DNA from: an uncultured Verrucomicrobiales bacterium
Lineage (GTDB): Bacteria > Verrucomicrobiota > Verrucomicrobiia > Verrucomicrobiales > DEV007
DNA length: 64,000 bases
Direction: 5' to 3'
Assembly (NCBI GenBank): GCA_937891465.1
Contig: CALAHF010000104.1
Location: 24,501-88,500 of the forward strand
Shown: positions 42,675 to 52,785 of the stretch, in pieces
Layout of the letters: each line of letters opens with the position of its first letter
Numbering within the stretch: the stretch's first letter is position 1
Program-made: the position numbers and the translations under genes
Notes under the pieces: model-generated
Told to the model about the DNA's origin: nothing
The model's database searches: none
The model's input: only the letters and a program-made list of their open reading frames with translations

Positions 42675-44909
42675 ATGAAATACCTTTCGCTCGTCCTGTC
42701 GATTTCGCTTCTGGCAACCCGGACTTTTTCTCAAGAAGATCCAGTTGAGTTGGCTGAGGGCTTCCCTGCAGAAGAAGAAATCGGAGAGCTTGAAACGACC
42801 GTTGTCAGCTCCACTCCCACACGCCTGAAGCCGAATGTTCGGAAATCCTACACCAGCTCCGTCGTTATTTCTGATGCGGAGCCAATCACAGTCCCGGTGA
42901 TTTCAACGGCCACTCGCACCCCGAAAACAAATTTCGAAGCGCCTTACATTGTCGATTCGTTATTATCCGACGAATTAGCAAACCGCTCAGTGCGCAGCCT
43001 TCCTGAAGCGTTCGAACAAACTCCGGGCGTCCTGGTTCAGAAAACCGCCCACGGTCAGGGCTCCCCGTTTATTCGAGGGTTTACCGCCTATCACAACTTA
43101 CTGCTGATCGATGGCATTCGGCTGAACAATGCGGTTTTTCGGTCAGGTCCCAATCAATATTGGAACACCGTGGATTCTCAAGGGTTGAGCGGAATCGAGC
43201 TCGTGAAATCGCAGGGCTCTGTCATCTATGGTAGCGATGCTGTTGGCGGAACGGTTCAGGCCCTGACTCGACGGCCGGAGTACGCGGAAGAGGGCGTCTA
43301 TACTGGCGGGCGAAGCTATTCCCGCTATGCCACTGCCGAGAACAGCTACATTCAGCGGAATGAATTTACCGTTTCCGAAGCAGGGAAATACGGCCTGATT
43401 TTGGGAGGCACCTACAAAGATTTTGGAAATATCCGCGCAGCGGATTTGGGGACGCTGCCATTCACCGGATACGATGAATGGGATGCCGATGCAAAGCTCG
43501 AGCTGTTTCTGAATGATAAAACCCGACTGACTTTATTCCACCAGCAAGTTCACATCGACGATGCCTCACGTGTGCACAAAACGAAATTCGCCGTGCCCTT
43601 TGCCGGGACGACTGTTGGCGATGAAAACGCGCGGGTTCTCGATCAAAGCCGGATTTTGAGTTATGCCCAACTTGAAGGCGCAGCCGATTCTCCTTTCTTT
43701 GATCACTACGTTGTTAGCCTGTCTCACCAGCAGCAGGAGGAGGAACGATTTCGCGAGCGAGGCGATGGCCGCATCGATATCCAGGGTTTCACGGTTGATA
43801 GCTATGGAGCGCAAGTTCAGTTCGACAAGTATTTGGAATTCACCGATTTGTCCTACGGGGTCGATTATTACCAAGACCAAATCAGCTCGTTCCGAAACGA
43901 TTTTAATGCTGATGGCTCATTCAAGGGGGCAAAAATCCAGGGACCCGTTGGTGACGATGGAACCTATCATTTGCTCGGTGCGTTTGTAAATTCCTCCACT
44001 CCAATCGGCGATCGTTTAACCTTCGATGTCGGCGGCCGTTTCACCTATGCCGAAGCCGATATCAATCGTGTCGAAGATCCGGCAAGTGGCGACGAGATCT
44101 CAATCCAAAACAGCTGGCAAAACTTCGTCGGCAGTGGGCGATTGTCTTATCAGCTTGATGATGCCGATCAGTTCCGTCTTTTCGGAGGCGTTTCTCAAGC
44201 ATTCCGTGCGCCGAATGCCTCCGATCTTTCGCGACTGGATTCCAACCGGAGTTCAGAAATCGAAACGCCAGCTCCCAACTTGGATCCAGAGCATTTCATG
44301 ACCTACGAAATCGGAATCAAAGCCGAAACTGGTAAAGTCTCCGGAAGCCTTTCGTATTTCTACACCCAGGTGAACGATCTCATTCTGCGCACGCCAACTG
44401 GTCGTGTCGTCGACGGACTCGATGAAGTCACCAAGCTCAATTCCGGCGACGGATATGTTCAGGGCGTTGAAATTTCAGGAAATTATCAGGTCAACGATCA
44501 ATGGAATCTCTTCGCTGGATTCGCCTACCAGGACAGTCAGGTCTCCACCTTCCCGACATCCGCTCCCGTGCTTCGCGACGAAGTTCTCAGCCGATTGCTT
44601 CCTCTGAACGGCTTTGGCGGGATTCGCTGGGAGAACCACGACAACAGCGTGTGGGTCGAAGGAATCGTAACCGTTTTTGATGACGCCGACCGGCTCAGCA
44701 CTTCCGACGTCCGCGACACTCAGCGAATTCCAGTTGGCGGAACGCCGGGCTACACGCTTGTGACGCTTCGCTCTGGATGGCAAGCCACAGAAAACCTGCT
44801 CCTCACAACGGGCGTCGAAAACATTCTCGACGAAGCTTACCGCACCCACGGCTCCGGCCAGAATGAGCCCGGCGCAAACGTCTTCATCGGAGCAGAAATC
44901 AAATTCTGA
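42675..44909 (+). CDS. TonB-dependent outer-membrane receptor
   Basis: A 744-residue receptor starting MKYLSLVLSISL (signal peptide to about 20, RTFSQE). The TonB box-like ETTVVSST (about 37), plug motifs SVRSLPEAFEQTPGVLVQKT, FIRGFTAYHNLLLIDGIRLNN, IYGSDAVGG, and a barrel ending GANVFIGAEIKF with terminal phenylalanine are visible. Plug details resemble haem/siderophore receptors, but the ligand may be a glycan product given the surrounding sulfatases. The gene follows the TPR gene by about 125 bp. Confidence 0.87.
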   Translation: MKYLSLVLSISLLATRTFSQEDPVELAEGFPAEEEIGELETTVVSSTPTRLKPNVRKSYTSSVVISDAEPITVPVISTATRTPKTNFEAPYIVDSLLSDELANRSVRSLPEAFEQTPGVLVQKTAHGQGSPFIRGFTAYHNLLLIDGIRLNNAVFRSGPNQYWNTVDSQGLSGIELVKSQGSVIYGSDAVGGTVQALTRRPEYAEEGVYTGGRSYSRYATAENSYIQRNEFTVSEAGKYGLILGGTYKDFGNIRAADLGTLPFTGYDEWDADAKLELFLNDKTRLTLFHQQVHIDDASRVHKTKFAVPFAGTTVGDENARVLDQSRILSYAQLEGAADSPFFDHYVVSLSHQQQEEERFRERGDGRIDIQGFTVDSYGAQVQFDKYLEFTDLSYGVDYYQDQISSFRNDFNADGSFKGAKIQGPVGDDGTYHLLGAFVNSSTPIGDRLTFDVGGRFTYAEADINRVEDPASGDEISIQNSWQNFVGSGRLSYQLDDADQFRLFGGVSQAFRAPNASDLSRLDSNRSSEIETPAPNLDPEHFMTYEIGIKAETGKVSGSLSYFYTQVNDLILRTPTGRVVDGLDEVTKLNSGDGYVQGVEISGNYQVNDQWNLFAGFAYQDSQVSTFPTSAPVLRDEVLSRLLPLNGFGGIRWENHDNSVWVEGIVTVFDDADRLSTSDVRDTQRIPVGGTPGYTLVTLRSGWQATENLLLTTGVENILDEAYRTHGSGQNEPGANVFIGAEIKF

Positions 44910-44922
44910 GAAATTCGTTTTT

Positions 44923-44970
44923 TACGATCGAACAGGGTCTGTTCGCTGAATAGACCCTGTTGATTCGTTT
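44923..44970. repeat. AACAGGGT repeat, copy 7 (inverted pair)
   Basis: Perfect 10-bp arms AACAGGGTCT and AGACCCTGTT around an 11-base loop, 14 bp behind the TonB receptor stop. It has the form of a terminator without a T run. Confidence 0.85.
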
Positions 44971-45065
44971 GATTACCTTTCAGCTCATCGCAAAAAAATG
45001 TGGAAGCCGAGTTGGACCTCCAAACGACGAAGTTGAATCGGGATCGAATCGCCAATAAACTGAAA

Positions 45066-46319
45066 TCACTCAGCTCCGATACAAAACAAATGGCCGACGC
45101 CACGAACGAGAAGCTTTCCATTGATCGGCACAGGAGCGGCGGCAACGCGCTCGCCCATCTCATTCTCTGAAAGCACTTCCATGCCTGAATCGCTGATTTT
45201 CACGGCGGCAAGCATTCCGTCTTCGCGAGCGCAATAGAGCACGTCGCCAGCAAGAATCGGCGAGGAATAATAATTCGATTTTGATCGCGGGATGGCGTCT
45301 TCCCAGATGTCTTTCCCAGTTTTTGTGTCGATGCAGTTGATCTGTCCGCGATCCGACAAAATATACGTTTTTCCATCGCGAGCGACTGGCGTGGGGCAAT
45401 CCGCGCCGAGATTTTTGCGCTCCCAGAGACGAGCCGTTTTTGTAATATCACCGCTTCCACCCATTTTTACGGCGGCGGTAAATTTTGTGCGGCCGTAGGG
45501 AATCACTGCGATGTCGCCGTCGAATGCAGGCGAGGCGATGACCCGCCACATGGCTTTGTCTTCTGGGTTAAATCCTTCGCAGGTCCACCAGGTCTCTCCG
45601 GTTTTTGGATCGTGCCCCGTCAAGCGATCCGCTCCCCAAATCACGATGGTTTCTTTGCCATCGATTTCGCGAACCAGCGGCGTGGTGTAGGACTGGGCGG
45701 TTTCCTTTTGAACTTCGTAAGTGCGGTCCGTTTTCCAAGCGACGCTTCCGTCTTTCTGGCTCAAAGCGACGACGTAGGATTCATCTTCCTGCATCACGGC
45801 GATCACGATATTTTCGCCACAGAAAACTGGGCTCGTTCCCAAATCCCACCACAAAGTGTCTTCGCCGTATTTTTCCTGAAGGTTGATTTTCCAATTCACG
45901 ACGCCATCGAGCGTGAGCGACGCAACCGTTCCGCTTTTGTAATAAACGAACAAATTCTTCCCGTCCGTAATTGGAGACGGATTCGAACCGCTGCCGTTTT
46001 TGTGTTTTCCAGCCCGTTCTTCACCCAGTGTTTTTTGCCAAAGCTGGTCGCCTTTCCACGAATAAGCGGTCACTCCGTCCTCGCCGGAAACTCCGCTGGT
46101 CACGATGATTTTATCTTCCCAAACCACTGGCGTGCTGCTGCCGACGCCGGGCAGTTTCACTTTCCACGCGACGTTCTTTTCATTCGAGAAAGAAGTCGGG
46201 TAATCTCCCGGCTTTGCGATGCTGGTTGCGTCCGGCCCCCGCCACTGCGGCCAATTATCTGCCTGCGCTGAAAGGCTGAGGGAAATTGCGACCCCGGCTG
46301 AAAGAAGTTCTTTTGTCAT
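45066..46319 (-). CDS. PQQ-like beta-propeller protein
   Basis: A 417-residue exported protein (signal peptide to about residue 20, LSAQAD). It opens with NWPQWRGPDATS, the typical first blade of PVC propeller proteins, then repeated blades with W/G pairs (LWQKTLGEERAG, VNWKINLQ, GSVAWKTDR, GETWWTCEG, GKDIWEDA). Such propellers resemble BamB and quinoprotein dehydrogenases but lack clear cofactor-binding residues. The role is open: scaffold or sugar oxidation. It is divergent from the GH81 gene. Confidence 0.8.
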   Translation of the reverse strand: MTKELLSAGVAISLSLSAQADNWPQWRGPDATSIAKPGDYPTSFSNEKNVAWKVKLPGVGSSTPVVWEDKIIVTSGVSGEDGVTAYSWKGDQLWQKTLGEERAGKHKNGSGSNPSPITDGKNLFVYYKSGTVASLTLDGVVNWKINLQEKYGEDTLWWDLGTSPVFCGENIVIAVMQEDESYVVALSQKDGSVAWKTDRTYEVQKETAQSYTTPLVREIDGKETIVIWGADRLTGHDPKTGETWWTCEGFNPEDKAMWRVIASPAFDGDIAVIPYGRTKFTAAVKMGGSGDITKTARLWERKNLGADCPTPVARDGKTYILSDRGQINCIDTKTGKDIWEDAIPRSKSNYYSSPILAGDVLYCAREDGMLAAVKISDSGMEVLSENEMGERVAAAPVPINGKLLVRGVGHLFCIGAE

Positions 46320-46414
46320 ATCTACTACGGTGGAGGTAAATGAGGTGCGAAAACAGTCCGTGTGTGAGGGATATCTCGTGACTTATTCCCTGTGTGGCTC
46401 ACTCTGAACTCTTC

Positions 46415-49165
46415 ATGAAAACCTCCCCTTTTCTTCCGGTCATTGTCGCTTTGTTTTTCGCGGCAACGGCATTCGCCGACAAAGTTCCAACAGGAAAAGG
46501 GAGCTACCGGACGGATCTCCCGCCGAATGCCGATGGTAGTTCGCGCCGGTTTGTTGAGGCTTCGCCCTTGGTTTCGGAGAAGCTCACCGGCATTCCGATT
46601 CCGACGAGCGATTGGTGGTCGTCGCTGGTCTGGCCAATGCATTCGCCGCATTCGCTGGCGATGTTTCCTCATCCTATCGCGGTCCAGGCTCATGGCGATG
46701 GACTCGGAATCGGTTACACTACTCAGACTCAGATTTCGGATCACCTTCATGAAGGCAAGGTTTTTCAAATGGGCACGAATTATAAGTTTCCGTATCGGGA
46801 AAGCCTGCGAGTTGGGCTTAAAGAAATCGAAACCGATGCCACCGTCTTGGACGGATTTTCGGACTGGGCGGTGACCGGATTGTGGAAAAAGGGCGACGAT
46901 GAATTGCGTGCCACGTTTGCTCACGGAAGTCCGTTTGTGTATTTTGAAAAACGCAGCGCACAACCTTTTCACATTCAGTTCACCGCTGCAAAACTCGATG
47001 CCAATCGCGATCCAGTTGCGCCGTATGTAATGGAGTGGAAAGGCATCACCGCAAAACACAATCAGTCAGCCGCTGGAATTGAGCTGTCGATCAACGCAGG
47101 GAAAAACATCGGCGTCGGTTCAAAAGCGCGGCTGGTTTATGATTTTGATGGCGATGGCAAAACGGATCGCACCGAGACATTTCAGCTCTTCGCGACCGAT
47201 CCAGTTGAAGGTTCATGGGAAACGTATTCGTCCGAAAAGCAGGCGCTCGACCTCGGTCTGACTCGTGGCGACATGCAGGATTTTACAAACGGCACGATCC
47301 GTTTTGAGTTCTGGAAAGTCTTTGGCGAGGGCAGCGTTGATCTGAAATTGGCCGAAAGCAAAGTCACCCTGCCGGACGGAACAGAACGAAACGTGGGCGA
47401 AAAAGAAATCGCGACCGTCGGCGGCGGTGACGCCAAAAATGGAGCCGCAAAGGTTTTCTACGCCAATGGAAGCGTTCTTGGTGTGACGCTGAACGGAAGT
47501 CATTTCGGGATCTTTGCACCGACTGGAACCGATTGGGGAATCAAAGCGGGAGATCAAACCGACTCTCTTACCTCCGATATTGCCGAGAAAAATTATCTCT
47601 CCGTCGCCGCTCTGCCTGACGACGGCGTGAAGACGCTCGAAGGCTTCGCTAAATTTGCCTACGCCTTTCTCCGCGATACAAAAATCAGCTATCGCTATGA
47701 CTCGGAATCAGGAACGGTTGCCACCACCTACACCGCGACGACTGAGGCGATGGAAGGCACGAACACCAATACTATTATCGCGCTGTATCGTCACCAGCAT
47801 CTCCACGTCGTCGAGGCCGATCGCAATCGCTTTGTGAAACTCAGCTACGTCAGTCCTCGTGGCGAAATGAAAGTGCTGACGGGAACAAGTTTCACCACCG
47901 CGATTCCCTATCTCGGAGCGTTGCCTGCGTTGCCCGTTGCGCCGGCCGATGTCTCTGTTCTAGAAAAACAGCTCGAGGCTGACACCGCTGGAATTGCTTT
48001 TGAAAAAGACGACACCTACTGGAACGGAAAAGAATTCGGCAAGTTTTCTGAGCTGATTCAAATCGCTGACCAGCTTGGGAAAACGGAAATCCGCGACCGC
48101 TTGCTTGAGCTGATGAAGACGCGCATCGCCGATTGGTTTGATGGCGACGACAAGTATTTTTTCTACTTCGACAAGCGCTGGGGAACGGTCACCGGTTATC
48201 CCGACAGCTATGGTTCCGGCGAGCAACTCAACGATCATCATTTTCACTACAGCTATTTCATCAAAGCTGCCGCGACCATTGCGCAGTTCGATCCCGAGTG
48301 GGTGTCGGACGATCAATACGGAGCCATGATCGACGTGCTGATTCGCGACTGCGCCAACTATGACCGCAGCGACACCCGTTTTCCCTGGATGAGAAATCTG
48401 GATCCCTACGCGGGTCATTCCTGGGCAGCCGGCCACGCTGGCTTTGGCTCGGGGAACAATCAGGAGTCGTCTTCCGAATCGATGAACTTCGCCACCTCGC
48501 TGATTCTCTATGGCCAGGCAACGGGACGCGACGAGATCCGCGACCTCGGGATTTATTGGCACAGCACTGAAGCCGAAACGATTCGCCACTATTGGTTCGA
48601 CGAAGACCTCGCGGTTTTTCCTGACGGATACGGCCACAGCTGTGTTGGCATGGTGTGGGGAGACGGAGGAAGCTACGGCACCTGGTGGACCGCGAACCCC
48701 GAAGAAATTCACGGGATCAATTATCTGCCGATCACGGCTGGTTCACTCTACCTCGGTCGCAGTCCAGACTACGTACTCCGCAATTTAAAGAACCTCGAAA
48801 GCTCGAACCGAAATTTTCACAACGGAGGGTTCGAAGGCGATCCAGAAAAATTCGACAAATGGCAGGACATTCTTTTCGAATACCTGGCGTTGGCCGATCC
48901 CGCGGCAGCGATTGAACGATACGAAGGGCTCGGCTCAAATCCGCAAAGTGAACTCGGAGAAACCGTAACTCACACCCGCCAGTGGCTCGGGGCATTGCAG
49001 ATGCTGGGGAATTTTAAATCCGACGTTCAGGCCAATCACCCCACCGCCGTTGCTTTCGAAAAAGGCTACGTGGTTTTCAATCCTGACGAAGAGCCGGTTT
49101 CCGTGAAATTCACTGATGGGAAAGAGATTGAAGCTGAGCCTGGAATCAGCGTGACCGGCCCTTGA
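46415..49165 (+). CDS. Glycoside hydrolase family 81 endo-beta-1,3-glucanase
   Basis: A 916-residue secreted enzyme starting MKTSPFLPV (signal peptide to about 21, TAFADK). The GH81 fold is shown by IPIPTSDWWSSLVWP near the N-terminus and the catalytic region GSGEQLNDHHFHYSYFIKAAA and WAAGHAGFGSGNNQESSSESMN, where family members have the acid/base Asp and the Glu nucleophile. GH81 enzymes cut beta-1,3-glucans such as laminarin, abundant in brown algae and diatoms. The middle carries an inserted segment (about 225-330) not usual in the family. This supports a marine glucan diet. Confidence 0.85.
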   Translation: MKTSPFLPVIVALFFAATAFADKVPTGKGSYRTDLPPNADGSSRRFVEASPLVSEKLTGIPIPTSDWWSSLVWPMHSPHSLAMFPHPIAVQAHGDGLGIGYTTQTQISDHLHEGKVFQMGTNYKFPYRESLRVGLKEIETDATVLDGFSDWAVTGLWKKGDDELRATFAHGSPFVYFEKRSAQPFHIQFTAAKLDANRDPVAPYVMEWKGITAKHNQSAAGIELSINAGKNIGVGSKARLVYDFDGDGKTDRTETFQLFATDPVEGSWETYSSEKQALDLGLTRGDMQDFTNGTIRFEFWKVFGEGSVDLKLAESKVTLPDGTERNVGEKEIATVGGGDAKNGAAKVFYANGSVLGVTLNGSHFGIFAPTGTDWGIKAGDQTDSLTSDIAEKNYLSVAALPDDGVKTLEGFAKFAYAFLRDTKISYRYDSESGTVATTYTATTEAMEGTNTNTIIALYRHQHLHVVEADRNRFVKLSYVSPRGEMKVLTGTSFTTAIPYLGALPALPVAPADVSVLEKQLEADTAGIAFEKDDTYWNGKEFGKFSELIQIADQLGKTEIRDRLLELMKTRIADWFDGDDKYFFYFDKRWGTVTGYPDSYGSGEQLNDHHFHYSYFIKAAATIAQFDPEWVSDDQYGAMIDVLIRDCANYDRSDTRFPWMRNLDPYAGHSWAAGHAGFGSGNNQESSSESMNFATSLILYGQATGRDEIRDLGIYWHSTEAETIRHYWFDEDLAVFPDGYGHSCVGMVWGDGGSYGTWWTANPEEIHGINYLPITAGSLYLGRSPDYVLRNLKNLESSNRNFHNGGFEGDPEKFDKWQDILFEYLALADPAAAIERYEGLGSNPQSELGETVTHTRQWLGALQMLGNFKSDVQANHPTAVAFEKGYVVFNPDEEPVSVKFTDGKEIEAEPGISVTGP

Positions 49166-49321
49166 AAGTCCTTATCTCGGGGCGGCACTATGGTTCGCGC
49201 CAAAAAAAGGGGATCTTAGGGTTGGCCCGTTGGACCGAATTGATATGGGGGTTACTTTCCCCGGGGCGTTGCCGCCGGGCTGACATAGGGCCGCACCGTT
49301 GGCGCTTACGACAAGGGAACC
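49166..49321. other. GC-rich block without a gene
   Basis: From about 49183 the sequence holds C- and G-rich stretches (CCCCGGGG, GCCGCCGGGC) and frames broken by stops. It looks like a foreign or repeat-derived insertion in front of the sulfatase tail. I cannot assign it. Confidence 0.3.
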
Positions 49322-49429
49322 ATGAACTATCAGGTCACTGAAAAGGGAGGAAGCGGCGGCAAAGGGAAAGGTAAAGGCGGACCCCCAAAAGGTGAGAAAG
49401 GTAAGCGGCCTCCACCTCGGCCGGAGTGA
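49322..49429 (+). pseudogene. Sulfatase C-terminal tail remnant
   Basis: About 35 codons from MNYQVTEK into GGSGGKGKGKGG and RPPPRPE, ending in TGA. The Gly/Lys tail is like those of the intact sulfatases at 39.5 kb and 57.8 kb. A TAG lies in frame 36 bp before, so the rest of the gene is gone. Confidence 0.5.
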
Positions 49430-49430
49430 A

Positions 49431-49673
49431 TCACGTCTGGGAGTGTTCGCTGGGGATGAGATCGAGAAAGGTCGCGTCTCCCGCAGCGATCCCGGCAACG
49501 ATTTCATCGAGCGAGTAGCGGCGGGTGATCTGTTGAGGGCAATTCCAGTCAATCGCCTGCACAGTGTAGAGCATGAGCCGTTCGACTTTTCCGCGGTATT
49601 CAGGCATTACCAACTGTTCAGCGAGTTGTGGATCCGCGTCGACATCCCTAACTTCAGTATCACCTTCGGTGGG
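49431..49673 (-). pseudogene. Pyridoxamine phosphate oxidase-like C-terminal remnant
   Basis: On the minus strand a frame encodes PEYRGKVERLMLYTVQAIDWNCPQQITRRYS, then LDEIVAG. The block DWNCPQxITxRY is typical of the C-terminus of flavin-binding PNPOx-like proteins. It ends in a TGA at 49431 and is closed upstream by a TAA at 49674, so only the last 80 codons survive. Its stop is 1 bp from the convergent sulfatase remnant stop. Confidence 0.55.
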
Positions 49674-50120
49674 TTAGGAATCGAAAAGAACAAACACAGC
49701 ATCGGCCATGCGCTCTACAACGAGGCTGACCCGACGGGTTGGGAAAATTCTGAGGCGATTCGCGAGTTTCATATTCAACTGATCGCCCGCACGATGAAGA
49801 CCCTCGACGCCGTGCCCGAAGGTGACGGAACCTTGCTTGATCGCACGGTGATTGTTTATCTCAGCGACGGAGCTGAGACGCATCACAGCAAGTGCTACGA
49901 GTGGCCGATGGTGGTGATCGGCAGAGCCGGCGGAAAGTTGAAAGCGGGGCGCTACCTGCAGTATCCTGACTACCAAAAAAAGGGGCATCGAACCATCAAC
50001 ACGGTTTACAATACCTTGCTGCACGCGGCCGAAGTCGCGGGGCGAGACGAGTTTGGTTTTCTCGCCCCTCATCTCGAAGAGGAGGATCACCGCGGTCTTC
50101 TCAGCGAGTGGCTGGCTTGA
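49665..50120 (+). pseudogene. DUF1552 protein, C-terminal remnant
   Basis: About 150 codons match the C-terminal half of DUF1552 proteins, found almost only in PVC bacteria: FGGLGIEKNKHSIGHALYN, LIARTMKTLDAVPEGDGTLLD, IVYLSDGAETHHSKCYEWP, and HLEEEDHRGLLSEWL. An open frame goes on upstream to 49392 but has no similarity there and lies over other remnants. No start codon with a signal peptide exists, so the gene is truncated. Confidence 0.65.
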
Positions 50121-50175
50121 GAACGACCGCATTGCGTTCTTCCCTCAAGCAGATTTCTCCAGTTTAATCAGACTC

Positions 50176-51399
50176 ATGAAAGCCTTCGTCGCGTGCTGCC
50201 TGTGTTTATCGATTTCCATTTCTCTATTCGCAGAGGAACCCCTCATCAAATCGATCGAAAAGGTCACCCTGAGAAAAAATCGAAACGGGGCGTCGCTCAC
50301 GTGGTTTCACCCCCGCGCCTGTCTGGTGCCGCAGGAAAATGGTCCGCCTGTCGCATTGATGAATCTTCAGGAGATCGGCGGTTCGGATTATTTTGGACAA
50401 GTGCATTGGAGCGAATCACGGGACGTCGGAAAGACCTGGAGCGATCCTAAACCGATCGACTCATTGGGGCGCGATCCCATGCCGGACCACGAAGGGTTGA
50501 AAGCTGGCGTCTGCGATGTCGTGCCGCAGTATCATCCGCAAAGCGGAACGGTGCTGGCGATGGGACACGTTGTATTTTATAAGGGACCGCGTTTTGCAAA
50601 AGGCGATCAGCTCGCTCGCTACCCGGTATACAGCGTGCGCCGAAAAGACGGCAGTTGGTCGGAGCGGAAAGTTCTCGAGTGGGATGATCCGCGTGGGGCG
50701 CACATCTACACCAACAATTGCGGTCAACGCGTCGTGATGCCAAACGGCGACATCATGATGTCGTTCACCTTTGGTTCAAAATCCGAAAGCCGCATGGTTG
50801 CCGGAGTGCGTTGCACCTTTAATGGCGAGACGTTGAAGATCGCCGAAGTCGGACCTCCCCTCACCTTGAATGTTGGTCGCGGCTTGCTCGAACCTTCGCT
50901 CGTTGAATTCGGCGGGACATTCTATCTCACCATCCGAGCCGAAGACGGAAGTGGCTATGTCGCCGTGAGCGCAGACGGCTTGAATTACAGCGAGAAAAAG
51001 AAGTGGTCGTGGGACAATGGTGATCCGATCGGTATGTCCACCACCCAGCAGCATTGGCTGGCCCATTCCGATGGATTGTTCCTCGTTTATACCCGCAAAG
51101 ATGAATCGAACGAGAAAGTGATTCGATGGCGTTCACCGTTGTGGGTCGCGCAGGTCGATCCGAAAAAACTTTGCCTGATTCGCAAGACGGAACGGGTCGC
51201 GTTGCCGCTTGTGGGCGACGGTGTGAAGGATCCCGACGGTGTCGCGTTGATGGGAAATTTCCATGTCACCAATGCCAGCCCCACTGAGTCGTGGGTGACC
51301 GTCGGGGAATGGATGCCAAAACGCGGAGCCAAAGGAGATCTGCTTCTGGGACGAATCACTTGGTCGAAACCGAATAAACTCGTGGTGGGTGGAGAGTAA
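50176..51399 (+). CDS. Sialidase-like (BNR repeat) exported protein
   Basis: A 407-residue protein starting MKAFVACCL (signal peptide to about 21, SLFAEE). Blades of a six-bladed propeller show the Asp-box (BNR) style: SESRDVGKTWSDP (about 76), VYSVRRKDGSWSERK, and GYVAVSADGLNYSEKKKW. Such proteins are exo-sialidase or related glycan-binding enzymes; catalytic Asp, Tyr and Arg triad cannot be confirmed here. Its stop lies directly against the stop of the convergent sulfatase gene. Confidence 0.75.
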   Translation: MKAFVACCLCLSISISLFAEEPLIKSIEKVTLRKNRNGASLTWFHPRACLVPQENGPPVALMNLQEIGGSDYFGQVHWSESRDVGKTWSDPKPIDSLGRDPMPDHEGLKAGVCDVVPQYHPQSGTVLAMGHVVFYKGPRFAKGDQLARYPVYSVRRKDGSWSERKVLEWDDPRGAHIYTNNCGQRVVMPNGDIMMSFTFGSKSESRMVAGVRCTFNGETLKIAEVGPPLTLNVGRGLLEPSLVEFGGTFYLTIRAEDGSGYVAVSADGLNYSEKKKWSWDNGDPIGMSTTQQHWLAHSDGLFLVYTRKDESNEKVIRWRSPLWVAQVDPKKLCLIRKTERVALPLVGDGVKDPDGVALMGNFHVTNASPTESWVTVGEWMPKRGAKGDLLLGRITWSKPNKLVVGGE

Positions 51400-52785
51400 T
51401 TATTTAGCTTTCTTCCAGATGGCTCCCCCTTTGTAAACCGTCCCGACTTCATATCGAGGATTGGGAATAACGGCCTCATCCATGAGTTTGGCGATGCGCT
51501 GAACAATTTTAGGATGAGCGTCTGCAAGGTTTTTCGCTTCTCCAATATCAGTAGCGAGATCGTAGAGCTCCATGACGTTGCCGGTTTTTCTGGAGCGAAT
51601 GCCTTTCCAATCGGCGAGGCGGAAAGCCTGAGCGTATTGATTTCCGCGACAGTGGCCATAGTCCCAATAGAGGTGGCGTTGCTGGTTTTTGAGCCTGTCA
51701 CCTTTCAAGGCAGAAAGAACCGAAATCCCGTCCAGATTTTCCGGAGGTGCGACACCCGCCATTTCCGCAAAAGTCGGTAGCATGTCCTGAAAAGCAAAGA
51801 CCGCATCGCTGGCCTGCCCGGAGGGAATAGTGCCACGCCAGCTAGCGACAAATGGAACACGGATACCGCCCTCGGTAAGGTCACGCTTGTATCCACGAAG
51901 CGGGCCATTGGTGTCAAAACGCTCATGGATGGTTTTGTGCCCACCGTTGTCGCTGGTAAAAACAATGAGCGTGTTCTCACGCAGGCCGAGGTCATCAATG
52001 AGATCGATGATTTTTCCCACATCACGATCAAGCATGTGAACCATGGCGGCATATTTCTTAGAAGTCGGATCCCAATCGCGATCCGTGTAGGGCTCGGTTG
52101 TGGGAACGGTAAAGCCGTCGGGGTCTTCGGCCCTTGCCGAAAAATGCGGGAGGGCGTAGGCGCCGTAAAAGAAGAACGGTGCATCTTTTGATTCTCGAAT
52201 GAACTTGAGAGCGTGCTCCGTGAACAAGTCGTGGGAATAGTGTTTGCGAGAGTCGGTGTTGCCTTTGAGTTCAAGCCGCCCTTCGTCATCATCGAGGTAC
52301 TCCGGATAGTAGTAGTGAGCGTGGTCTTGATTGAGATATCCGAACCAGCTATCGAATCCCTGGGCGGTGGCACGACCTTCGGTGCCGGCGTCTCCGAGGG
52401 ACCATTTCCCAATGCCTCCGCAACGGTAGCCAGCATCTTTGAGCACTTCAGCAACGGTAACATCCACGTCGCGGAGGTAAGTGCGATAGTGAGGGACGTT
52501 GTCGCGAGCGACCGTGTGGCCGTTGTGGAATCCGGTCATCAGGACGCTACGAGCGGAGGTGCAGACCGGACCGCCGGAGTATGCCTGAGTAAAACGAAGC
52601 CCTTCGGCAGCAAGTCGGTCGAGGTTGGGCGTGGCGATGGTGGTCCCTCCATACGAGCCGAGGTCGCCATAGCCGAGATCATCGGCCATGATGAAAACAA
52701 TGTTCGGTTGCTCGGCTCGGGAAGATTCACTCCAGAGAAAAGCGAAAGCACAGGCGATCAGGGCACTGAATTGTGAGGTTCTCAT
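51400..52785 (-). CDS. Secreted sulfatase with atypical CTSAR site
   Basis: A 461-residue arylsulfatase-like protein (signal peptide to about 23). ADDLGYGDLGSYGG (about 34-47) gives the metal aspartates. The formylglycine motif reads C75-T-S-A-R79, with serine in place of proline. GKWSLGDAG (about 127), HNGHTV and TSDNGG (about 280) are present. It is the third gene of a unit with a sulfatase and a sialidase-like gene; the overlap with the upstream gene is 4 bp (ATGA). Confidence 0.83.
   Translation of the reverse strand: MRTSQFSALIACAFAFLWSESSRAEQPNIVFIMADDLGYGDLGSYGGTTIATPNLDRLAAEGLRFTQAYSGGPVCTSARSVLMTGFHNGHTVARDNVPHYRTYLRDVDVTVAEVLKDAGYRCGGIGKWSLGDAGTEGRATAQGFDSWFGYLNQDHAHYYYPEYLDDDEGRLELKGNTDSRKHYSHDLFTEHALKFIRESKDAPFFFYGAYALPHFSARAEDPDGFTVPTTEPYTDRDWDPTSKKYAAMVHMLDRDVGKIIDLIDDLGLRENTLIVFTSDNGGHKTIHERFDTNGPLRGYKRDLTEGGIRVPFVASWRGTIPSGQASDAVFAFQDMLPTFAEMAGVAPPENLDGISVLSALKGDRLKNQQRHLYWDYGHCRGNQYAQAFRLADWKGIRSRKTGNVMELYDLATDIGEAKNLADAHPKIVQRIAKLMDEAVIPNPRYEVGTVYKGGAIWKKAK

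Noticed and set aside
49392..49664. N-terminal part of the open frame leading into the DUF1552 remnant
   Set aside because: No family similarity, no signal peptide, and it overlies two other gene remnants, so it is chance openness.
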